Assembly (NCBI GenBank): GCA_963525745.1 | Contig: CAURMH010000067.1 | Coordinates: forward strand, 1 to 5,837 | From: CAURMH01 sp963525745 | GTDB lineage: Bacteria > Pseudomonadota > Gammaproteobacteria > Enterobacterales > Pasteurellaceae | Direction of reading: 5' to 3' | DNA length: 5,837 nucleotides | Shown: in pieces, positions 1 to 4,932 of the stretch | Numbering within the stretch: the first letter of the stretch is position 1 | Layout of the letters: every line of letters starts with the position of its first letter | Program-made: the position numbers and the translations under genes | The notes under the pieces: generated by a model | Database searches by the model: none | Told to the model about the DNA's origin: nothing | Seen by the model: only the letters and a program-made list of their open reading frames with translations

Positions 1-286
1 GTGGAAATAAGGCATAACTTTGGAATACGGTGTTGATGTGACGTTTTTCTGCCGGTACATTGGTAATGTCTTCACCGTCCAAAATAATATTGCCTGAATC
101 CAACTCTTCCAATCCTGCCAACAAACGTAACACGGTGGTTTTACCGCAACCGGATGGACCGAGAATGGTGATGAATTCACCGTTATTAATGGTTAAATTG
201 AAATCGCTAATAATGGTATTGGAACCGTAGGATTTTTTGATAGAACGAAGCTCAATAATTGGCTTGTTTTGAACCGGATTTTCCAC
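1..286 (-). CDS. potA: Spermidine/putrescine ABC transporter ATP-binding protein PotA (5' part only)
   Basis: This is the N-terminal 95 residues of the cytoplasmic ATPase that powers the PotABCD polyamine importer; the rest lies beyond the left edge. The visible protein has an ABC-family beta strand (IIELRSIKKSYG), a Walker A motif GPSGCGKT at residues 43-50, and the Q-loop glutamine at residue 89 in VFQSYALFP. The stretch ITNVPAEKRHINTVFQ is typical of PotA. The only usable start in this frame is GTG at 286, because an in-frame TGA lies nine codons upstream. An AGGGAG sequence lies 13 bases before it, longer than the usual spacing, so translation may be modest. It is divergent from pepT, the same neighbour that I recall in H. 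influenzae. The subfamily call rests on recognised sequence; another polyamine-type ABC ATPase is possible but less likely. Confidence 0.93.
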   Translation of the reverse strand, partial: MENPVQNKPIIELRSIKKSYGSNTIISDFNLTINNGEFITILGPSGCGKTTVLRLLAGLEELDSGNIILDGEDITNVPAEKRHINTVFQSYALFP

Positions 287-339
287 TAGCTTTGGTTTTC
301 TCCCTAAATTTCACCAACATGGGTACTGAGTAGAAATTT

Positions 340-363
340 GCCTGTAAACGAATTGTGACAGGC
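340..363. repeat. Inverted repeat in the potA leader region
   Basis: The perfect 6-base arms GCCTGT (340-345) and ACAGGC (358-363) are separated by 12 bases. If potA is transcribed from the promoter proposed at 389-417, the repeat lies in its untranslated leader and could form a hairpin about 55 bases before the start codon. It could instead be an operator half-site pair. No known regulator consensus was recognised. Confidence 0.4.
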
Positions 364-388
364 GCGATGCAGATATAAAAGAATCCCT

Positions 389-417
389 ATAATATAGTGA
401 ATTAGGCATGATGAAAA
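389..417 (-). promoter_or_regulatory. Putative sigma-70 promoter for potA
   Basis: On the minus strand TTTTCA (417-412) is followed after 17 bases by TATTAT (394-389). The -10 matches consensus at five of six positions and the -35 at four of six. The predicted start near 382 gives a leader of about 95 bases. This is the best minus-strand candidate in the gap, found by eye only. The complementary strand also reads TATAAT at 388-393, but no good plus-strand -35 lies at the right distance. Confidence 0.4.
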
Positions 418-467
418 GGGCTAAATTTCGCCTAGGCCGAAAATTCATTAAAAAATCGGCAAAAATG

Positions 468-476
468 ACCGCACTT
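468..476 (-). other. DNA uptake signal sequence (intergenic copy)
   Basis: Exact AAGTGCGGT core on the minus strand, followed on that strand by CATTTTT and then a second AT-rich run (GATTTTTTA). That is the extended form of the Hin-type uptake signal used by naturally competent Pasteurellaceae. It lies between the divergent potA and pepT promoters. Confidence 0.93.
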
Positions 477-508
477 TAGGCAAATTGACCAAATTAATTG
501 TCAAGTTC

Positions 509-550
509 TTGTTATATATCAAGAATTCAAGACGGTTTTGCCGTTAGACT
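509..550 (+). promoter_or_regulatory. FNR-like site and putative class II promoter of pepT
   Basis: TTGTT-ATAT-ATCAA at 509-522 matches the FNR consensus TTGAT-N4-ATCAA at nine of ten defined positions. The symmetry extends outward to TTCTTG/CAAGAA (506-525). A -10-like TAGACT lies at 545-550, with an expected start near 557. The centre of the FNR site (515.5) would then sit at about -41.5, the standard position for FNR activation overlapping a weak -35. pepT of Salmonella is known to be induced anaerobically through FNR (OxrA), so the site fits the family. The site and spacing are read from the sequence; FNR control here is inferred. Confidence 0.68.
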
Positions 551-573
551 TAAAGCGATATAAGGAGAAAATA

Positions 574-1818
574 ATGAATATGCAACAATATTACAACAAC
601 TTATTACAACGATTTTTACATTATGTTTCTTTTGATACGCAATCAAAGCCCTCTGCAAAACATTCGCCAAGCTCGAATGGCCAAATGAAATTGGCCTTAC
701 AATTACAGCACGAACTTATCGAACTCGGATTAAGAGAGGTTAGTGTGAGCAAGCATGCTGTGGTGACAGCGTTATTGCCCGCCAATCATCCCGATTTAAC
801 GCATACGATAGGGCTTATCGCCCACCTTGATACCTCGCCCCAATGTAGCGGCAAAAATGTGCAACCGGAAGTGATTGAGCATTATCGTGGCGGCGATATT
901 GCCCTCGGTCGTGGAGACGAATTCATCAGCCCTGCCTATTATCCATTTTTGCATCAATTGATCGGTAAAACATTAATTGTGACCGACGGCACAACCTTAT
1001 TGGGCGCGGATAATAAGGCGGGAATCGCCGAAATAATGACCTCACTTGAGGTTTTGCAGGCGAAGGCATTGCCGCATTGTCATATTCGCGTCGCCTTTAC
1101 GCCCGATGAAGAAATTGGCTTGGGGATACATTATTTTCCAATTGAACAATTTCAATGTGATTGGGCTTATACCATTGATGGCGGCGAAGAAGGCGAGTTG
1201 GAATATGAGAATTTTAACGCCGCCGAAGCCAAAGTAACGATTCACGGACGTGCCATTCATCCCGGTTATGCAAAAGACAAAATGGTGAATGCGTTGACGT
1301 TGGCTTGCGAATTTCAGCAAAGTTTGCCAAAAGAGGAGGTTCCGGAAAAAACAGCGGGCAGAGAGGGTTTTTTTCATTTGGATAGTTTTACGGGTGACAT
1401 AGAAAAAGTCGAATTGCATTATTTGGTTCGCGATTTTGACGCGGCAAAATTTGAAGAGCGTAAAAACTATTTTGCCGCATTAGTAGAAAAGTTTAATCAG
1501 GAGAAAAGATTAAAACGGCCCCTTGAGTTAATGCTAAAAGAGGGTTATAAAAATATGTATGACAAAGTCAAAACGGTGCCGCAGGCGATTGAAATGGCCG
1601 AACGGGCAATGCAAAATTGTGGCGTTATACCAAAACATAAAGTGATTCGCGGCGGCACGGACGGCGCCTTTCTGACAGAGAAAGGATTGGTTTGTCCAAA
1701 TTTGTTTACCGGCGGTTATAATTTCCACAGCAAACATGAATTAATTTCGTTGGAAGGCATGCAAAAAGCGGTGGACGTACTGGTGGAACTGGTGAAAATA
1801 AAAAAAGTAAAAAAATAG
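574..1818 (+). CDS. pepT: Peptidase T (tripeptide aminopeptidase, M20B zinc metalloenzyme)
   Basis: PepT removes the N-terminal residue from tripeptides in the cytoplasm and helps recycle peptides as amino-acid sources. The protein has 414 residues, close to the 408 of E. coli PepT. All expected di-zinc site residues are present: His84 and Asp86 in AHLDTS, Asp146 in GADNKAG, the general base Glu179 and ligand Glu180 in PDEE, Asp202 in TIDGG, and His385 in NFHSKHE. The lid or dimerisation domain falls at about residues 212-325 and includes GRAIHPGYAK. The start at 574 was chosen over an in-frame TTG at 538 because AAGGAG lies six bases upstream, and because the extension would overlap the predicted promoter. 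A second ATG at 580 is poorly spaced. The C-terminus ends in a short lysine-rich tail (KIKKVKK). The FNR-like site upstream suggests anaerobic induction. Confidence 0.97.
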   Translation: MNMQQYYNNLLQRFLHYVSFDTQSKPSAKHSPSSNGQMKLALQLQHELIELGLREVSVSKHAVVTALLPANHPDLTHTIGLIAHLDTSPQCSGKNVQPEVIEHYRGGDIALGRGDEFISPAYYPFLHQLIGKTLIVTDGTTLLGADNKAGIAEIMTSLEVLQAKALPHCHIRVAFTPDEEIGLGIHYFPIEQFQCDWAYTIDGGEEGELEYENFNAAEAKVTIHGRAIHPGYAKDKMVNALTLACEFQQSLPKEEVPEKTAGREGFFHLDSFTGDIEKVELHYLVRDFDAAKFEERKNYFAALVEKFNQEKRLKRPLELMLKEGYKNMYDKVKTVPQAIEMAERAMQNCGVIPKHKVIRGGTDGAFLTEKGLVCPNLFTGGYNFHSKHELISLEGMQKAVDVLVELVKIKKVKK

Positions 1819-1837
1819 AAAAAAATTAAAATAATGC

Positions 1838-1866
1838 TTGCGTTTGTAAATTCCTGTAAGTATAAT
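1838..1866 (+). promoter_or_regulatory. Strong sigma-70 promoter of the candidate small RNA
   Basis: TTGCGT (1838-1843), a spacer of exactly 17 bases, then a perfect TATAAT (1861-1866), followed by the GC-rich discriminator GACCCCG. This organisation resembles stable-RNA promoters in this family, including the tRNA promoter at the right end of this window. No plus-strand protein gene follows for almost 900 bases, so it should drive a noncoding RNA. Confidence 0.75.
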
Positions 1867-1872
1867 GACCCC

Positions 1873-1964
1873 GTTTTATTGAAGATTCCTTCGATAAAGC
1901 TAAACTTTAGAGATTTTATTCATAAATTCCTTTTCACCCCTATGTAAAAATAGGGGTTTTTTTT
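1873..1964 (+). ncRNA. Candidate small noncoding RNA, about 92 nt, downstream of pepT
   Basis: Three elements line up. The promoter at 1838-1866 predicts a start near G1873. From that base a 12-pair hairpin forms (1873-1884 with 1889-1900, loop AUUC, two G-U pairs). An AU-rich, mostly unpaired linker follows (about 1901-1935), then an intrinsic terminator (1936-1964). This 5' hairpin, linker and terminator plan with a U8 tail is typical of Hfq-dependent regulatory RNAs. The motif AUUCCUU occurs twice, in the first loop and stem (1885-1891) and in the linker (1926-1932). It is complementary to AAGGAAU and could pair with ribosome binding sites. No credible small ORF is present. I do not recognise it as a named RNA; its targets and function are unknown. 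Confidence 0.68.
1936..1964 (+). terminator. Rho-independent terminator of the candidate small RNA
   Basis: Stem ACCCCTAT (1936-1943) pairs with ATAGGGGT (1950-1957) around a 6-base loop and is followed by an uninterrupted T run to 1964. The T run is on the plus-strand side only, so this stops rightward transcription and not the oncoming yafS transcript. It may also stop read-through from pepT. Confidence 0.9.
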
Positions 1965-1989
1965 ATCTTAAATTCGGCTCAAGATAAAA
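1961..1989. repeat. Nine-base perfect inverted repeat overlapping the terminator T run
   Basis: TTTTATCTT (1961-1969) and AAGATAAAA (1981-1989) are exact reverse complements separated by 11 bases. The left arm uses the last four Ts of the small-RNA terminator. On the minus strand the repeat lies just past the yafS stop codon, where it would form an AU-rich hairpin near the 3' end of that transcript. It lacks a following T run in that direction, so it is not a standard terminator. Confidence 0.55.
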
Positions 1990-2020
1990 CGCCCCCTTAG
2001 CGCCTTTCGGTCGTTTGACG

Positions 2021-2743
2021 CTATTCCGGTTTTATTTCTTTAAAGGCACCGGCGGGTTTAAAAAACAACGGCATTTTTGACCGCGCTTTTTCAAGATTAA
2101 AAATCAACGGATAGGTTCTTTTTTGAGCGACAATAACCATTAACGGTGAAAAAAAACGGGCGCGACCTTTTTTAATGGCAACAGGGCGCTTATCCAAAAT
2201 GTCAAAATTTAACAATTGTAACCAATCAATAATCCGCCAACCCATATAGCGGCGAAAGGCGAATCCGCCTAATGTGAATTTAAAGGCAAAAGGGCTGCAA
2301 GGGTTAAATAACGAAAGAAATAAATAGCCGTCATCTGTCAAAACGCGTTGTACTTCGCGTAAAATTTGGTGAGGATCTTGCGCGAAATTGAGCGTATTGG
2401 CTAATAAGCAGGCGTTTATTTCGTTCTGAATAAAGGGCAATGCCGTATTTTTGGCGCAGATTACGCTGTCGCCGCCGCTTAAAAGTGCGGTCGATTGTAG
2501 CTCGGTTTGTCGCGCAGTTTGTTCCGTTAAAACAATCTGATGGCACAAAGGTAAATTCACCTGAATTTGGCCGCTTAAGCCGCCGATTTTAAGTAATTGG
2601 TAACCCAACACTTTTGGAAACCACTCGGCAAAATAGTCGCTTAACGCCTGACAGCAAGCGTCGCCGTAAGGAATTTGGCGCCAATGAGCCGGTTCAACTA
2701 ACGAATGGTTAAGTTTTGCCGCCCGATTTAAATTTATTTTCAT
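2021..2743 (-). CDS. yafS: YafS-like putative SAM-dependent methyltransferase
   Basis: A 240-residue cytoplasmic protein resembling E. coli YafS, a predicted class I methyltransferase of unproven substrate. Conserved landmarks are an early aromatic-Gly motif (IPYGDAC, residues 25-31) and LLKIGGLSG (50-58) at the usual SAM-binding glycine loop. ANTLNFAQDPHQILREVQRVLTDDGYLFLSLFNP lies at 115-148, matching the post-motif strands and helix, and DWLQLLNF at 173-180. The glycine loop is degenerate compared with the usual D-x-G-x-G, as I recall for E. coli YafS, so activity cannot be assumed. ATG 2743 was chosen because a 72-residue extension to 2959 would run antisense through gloB and has no family counterpart. 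No good ribosome binding site precedes it. It is divergent from gloB with a 20-base gap, an arrangement also found in E. coli. Confidence 0.85.
   Translation of the reverse strand: MKINLNRAAKLNHSLVEPAHWRQIPYGDACCQALSDYFAEWFPKVLGYQLLKIGGLSGQIQVNLPLCHQIVLTEQTARQTELQSTALLSGGDSVICAKNTALPFIQNEINACLLANTLNFAQDPHQILREVQRVLTDDGYLFLSLFNPCSPFAFKFTLGGFAFRRYMGWRIIDWLQLLNFDILDKRPVAIKKGRARFFSPLMVIVAQKRTYPLIFNLEKARSKMPLFFKPAGAFKEIKPE
2080..2088 (-). other. Degenerate uptake signal sequence
   Basis: AAGCGCGGT on the minus strand differs from AAGTGCGGT at one base and is followed by CAAAAATG. It lies inside the 3' part of yafS. It may be a decayed or poorly used uptake site. Confidence 0.4.
2483..2491 (+). 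other. DNA uptake signal sequence inside yafS
   Basis: Exact AAGTGCGGT core on the plus strand, within the minus-strand yafS coding region, where it encodes part of a poorly conserved stretch (TALLSG). The following bases (CGATTGTAG) match the AT-rich extension less well. Confidence 0.88.
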
Positions 2744-2763
2744 CGTTTTAACTGAGGTTTGTG

Positions 2764-3465
2764 ATGTTAATTCCGTTTCCTGTATTAAAGGATAATTACA
2801 GTTGGCTCTATGCCCGTCCGAACTTACCGCTGCTGATTGTGGATATTCCCGACGCAGTGCCGCTATTGGCTTATTTAACGGCGCATAAATTGACTGTCGA
2901 AGCCGTACTATTAACTCATCGCCACGACGATCATATCCAAGGTGTTGCGGAATTCTCAACGCATTATCCGAACGTCCCCGTTTATGCGTCTTCCGAATGC
3001 GCTGATAAAGGCGCGACGGTGATTGTAAACGAAGGGGAAATTACCACGCCGCATTACCAAATTCAAGTGCTACCGAGCGGCGGGCACACAGAAAAACAGG
3101 TGAGTTTTTTCGTCGATGGACAGTTGTTTTGCGGCGATGCGTTGTTTTCTGCCGGTTGTGGCCGCGTGTTTACGGGGGATTATGAACAGATGTTCGATAC
3201 GTTGCAACGTTTTAACGCCTTGCCGGACGAGACCTTAATCTGCCCGGGACATGAATATACCTTGGCGAATTTAGCCTTCGCGGAAACCGTCTTAAAAGAA
3301 CAAAATGCCTTAAAAAGTCATCGCACGTTGGTTGAGCGATTGCGTCGGGAAAATAAACCGAGCGTGCCGACGACATTAAAATTGGAAAAACAAATCAACC
3401 CGTTTTTACAAGCCGAGACGTTATCGGATTTTATTCGACTGCGCCGAGCGAAAGACAATTTTTAA
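2764..3465 (+). CDS. gloB: Hydroxyacylglutathione hydrolase (glyoxalase II)
   Basis: GloB hydrolyses S-lactoylglutathione to lactate and glutathione, the second step of methylglyoxal detoxification. The 233-residue protein has a metallo-beta-lactamase fold with the signature THRHDDH at 51-57. The binuclear metal ligands are all visible: His52, His54, Asp56, His57, His108 (GGHTE), bridging Asp125 (CGDALF) and His163 (PGHEYT). The C-terminal LRRAKDNF keeps the R-x-x-K-D arrangement (Arg227, Lys230) linked to glutathione binding. The usual TPGHTxGH motif reads SGGHTEKQ, a mild deviation outside the ligand. It is shorter than E. coli GloB (251) and close to Haemophilus proteins as I recall them. 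ATG 2764 is favoured over GTG 2761 because GAGG lies six bases before it. Its promoter must lie inside or upstream of yafS codons on the opposite strand. Confidence 0.96.
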   Translation: MLIPFPVLKDNYSWLYARPNLPLLIVDIPDAVPLLAYLTAHKLTVEAVLLTHRHDDHIQGVAEFSTHYPNVPVYASSECADKGATVIVNEGEITTPHYQIQVLPSGGHTEKQVSFFVDGQLFCGDALFSAGCGRVFTGDYEQMFDTLQRFNALPDETLICPGHEYTLANLAFAETVLKEQNALKSHRTLVERLRRENKPSVPTTLKLEKQINPFLQAETLSDFIRLRRAKDNF

Positions 3466-3525
3466 CCGCCTTGATCGATTTACTACATAATAAAGGTGAA
3501 TTTTAACGCAATGGCGGCAAAGGAT

Positions 3526-3554
3526 TTGCTCAAATGGCGACGATTCATTAAAAT
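3526..3554 (+). promoter_or_regulatory. Putative promoter of hemA
   Basis: TTGCTC (3526-3531), 17 bases, then TAAAAT (3549-3554). The -10 matches at five of six positions; the -35 keeps only TTG. It would give a leader of about 60 bases that contains an uptake signal just before the start codon. It lies in the 158-base gap after gloB, which shows no clear terminator and no convincing gene. Confidence 0.38.
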
Positions 3555-3596
3555 AGCTGGCATTTTTGAAGCAAAATTTAATACCGCCACAAATTA

Positions 3597-3605
3597 AAGT
3601 GCGGT
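3597..3605 (+). other. DNA uptake signal sequence just before hemA
   Basis: Exact AAGTGCGGT followed by CATTTTT and, after a short spacer, AATATTTT, which fits the full extended uptake consensus with two AT tracts. It ends 18 bases before the hemA start codon, so the site occupies the place where a ribosome binding site would normally sit. Confidence 0.93.
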
Positions 3606-3623
3606 CATTTTTGACAATATTTT

Positions 3624-4931
3624 ATGACTCTTTTGGTTCTTGGTATCAATCATAAAACAGCAGCGGTTTCCGTGCGTGAAAAAGTCGCATTTTCGGAGGA
3701 AAAACGCCGCCTTGCGCTGCAACAAATTCAAGCACAAGGCTTGGCCGAAAGTGCGGTGATTCTTTCCACCTGTAATCGTACGGAAATTTATTTTCATCAT
3801 CACGAAATCTCCCCGCAAGAAAGCGTACAATGGCAGCAACATTGTGAGCAATGGTTTGCCGATATTCACCGCTTGCCGCCGGAGACGCTGCGCCCAAGCC
3901 TCTATTTTTATCAAAATTATCAGGCGGCCAATCATTTAATGCGCGTTGCGTGCGGATTAGATTCCTTAATTTTAGGCGAGCCGCAAATTTTAGGGCAGGT
4001 CAAACAGGCCTATTTGGCCTGCGAGCAGTACTACCAAATGACACAACAAAATGTGTCGCCCGAGTTATCGCGCCTGTTCCAAAAAACGTTCGCAACGGCG
4101 AAACGCGTGCGAACCGAGACCAATATTGGCGAAAGCGCCGTTTCGGTGGCTTATGCGGCTTGTAGTTTGGCGCGCCGGATTTTCGAATCGCTCGGCAACC
4201 TTTCCGTTTTATTGGTCGGCGCAGGCGAAACGATTGAATTGGTCAGCCGACATTTATTACGCCACGGCGTTCGAAAATTGATGATAACTAACCGCACTTT
4301 GGCTCGCGCTCAGGCGTTGGTGGAAAGGTTGGAATGCGAAGAAGAGATTGAAATTCACGCGCTGGATCAAATGCAAAATGCACTAAATCAGGCTGATATT
4401 ATTATTAGCTCGACGGGTAGCCCGAATGTGTTAATCACGAAAGAAATGATAAAAATCGCTCAAAAAGCCCGTCATTATCATCCCATTTTGTGTGTCGATA
4501 TTGCGGTGCCGCGCGATATTGAGGAAAGCGTCGCCGAACTGGACGGCGTGTATCATTACACCGTCGATGATTTACAAAATATGATTCAGCATAATCTGAA
4601 TCAACGCGAACAGGCCGCGCTACAGGCGCAGGCGATTATTGACCAAGAATGCGGCGATTTTTTTGAGTGGCTTAAAATTCGTCAATTTTCCAATCTGATT
4701 CGGCATTATCGCGATGACGCCGAACAAATGCGCCATGCGCTATTAAAAAAAGCCGAACAAGCGCTGCAACAGGGAGAAAATCCCGCTGATGTTTTACAGG
4801 CGCTCAGTTATAAATTAACCAATAAATTGCTTCATTCGCCGACCCACGCATTACAGGCAATGATGAAAGCCGGCAATGCGGAAGGGCTACATATTTTTGC
4901 CGAAACCTTGCGCCATCCTTCCGAACCGTAA
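3624..4931 (+). CDS. hemA: Glutamyl-tRNA reductase
   Basis: HemA reduces glutamyl-tRNA(Glu) to glutamate-1-semialdehyde with NADPH, the first committed step of C5-pathway tetrapyrrole (heme) synthesis. The 435-residue protein shows the full family layout. The N-terminal catalytic domain starts with LVLGINHKTA and carries the nucleophile Cys50 in STCNRTE. CGLDSLILGEPQILGQVKQAY (110-130) and the AKRVRTET region (159-166) follow. The NADPH-binding domain has VGAGET at 198-203, ISSTGSP at 261-267 and VDIAVPRDIE at 291-300. The C-terminal helical dimerisation domain runs from about residue 318 and contains LSYKLTNKLLHSPT. No frameshift or missing motif is seen, so the gene should be functional. 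ATG 3624 matches the conserved N-terminus, but no recognisable ribosome binding site precedes it. The next gene starts one base after its stop codon. Confidence 0.97.
   Translation: MTLLVLGINHKTAAVSVREKVAFSEEKRRLALQQIQAQGLAESAVILSTCNRTEIYFHHHEISPQESVQWQQHCEQWFADIHRLPPETLRPSLYFYQNYQAANHLMRVACGLDSLILGEPQILGQVKQAYLACEQYYQMTQQNVSPELSRLFQKTFATAKRVRTETNIGESAVSVAYAACSLARRIFESLGNLSVLLVGAGETIELVSRHLLRHGVRKLMITNRTLARAQALVERLECEEEIEIHALDQMQNALNQADIIISSTGSPNVLITKEMIKIAQKARHYHPILCVDIAVPRDIEESVAELDGVYHYTVDDLQNMIQHNLNQREQAALQAQAIIDQECGDFFEWLKIRQFSNLIRHYRDDAEQMRHALLKKAEQALQQGENPADVLQALSYKLTNKLLHSPTHALQAMMKAGNAEGLHIFAETLRHPSEP
3749..3757 (+). other. DNA uptake signal sequence inside hemA (5' copy)
   Basis: Exact AAGTGCGGT core inside hemA, encoding part of ESAVIL just before the catalytic STCNR motif. 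The following GATTCTTT partly fits the AT-rich extension. It lies 152 bases from the intergenic copy, in the same orientation. Confidence 0.9.
4291..4299 (-). other. DNA uptake signal sequence inside hemA (central copy)
   Basis: Exact AAGTGCGGT on the minus strand within hemA, encoding part of ITNRTLAR on the plus strand. It is followed on the minus strand by TAGTTATCAT, a moderate match to the AT-rich extension. Confidence 0.9.
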
Positions 4932-4932
4932 A

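Noticed and set aside
355..393. TATAAT at 388-393 as a rightward promoter
   Set aside because: The nearest -35-like sequence (TTGTGACA, 353-360) is far too distant, and no acceptable hexamer sits 16-18 bases upstream.
538..573. Extended pepT start at TTG 538
   Set aside because: The AAGGAG at 562-567 is well placed only for ATG 574, and the extension would overlap the predicted -10 element and transcription start.
1042..1419. A 125-residue minus-strand ORF inside pepT
   Set aside because: It is fully contained in a well-conserved enzyme gene and has no coding signature; it is a shadow frame.
1879..1947. A 22-codon frame (TTG start) through the small RNA
   Set aside because: The frame starts with TTG inside the 5' hairpin, within a few bases of the predicted transcript start, and has no ribosome binding site. 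AT-rich sequence makes such a short open frame likely by chance.
1990..2020. An intrinsic terminator for yafS just after its stop codon
   Set aside because: TAGCG/CGCTA can pair on the minus strand, but the loop is long and the Ts come after a G run, so the shape is not convincing.
2744..2959. A 72-residue N-terminal extension of the yafS reading frame
   Set aside because: It runs antisense through the conserved 5' half of gloB, has no family counterpart, and would require the start to lie inside a metal-binding enzyme gene. ATG 2743 matches the YafS N-terminus.
3511..3597. A 28-residue ORF beginning MAAKDLLKWRRF in the gloB-hemA gap
   Set aside because: It has no ribosome binding site at proper spacing and no recognisable homology, and the proposed hemA promoter lies inside it. 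Chance cannot be excluded.
3594..3935. A 113-residue minus-strand ORF across the hemA 5' end
   Set aside because: It is antisense to the conserved catalytic domain of HemA, with no recognisable domain. The other short frames inside hemA were rejected for the same reason.
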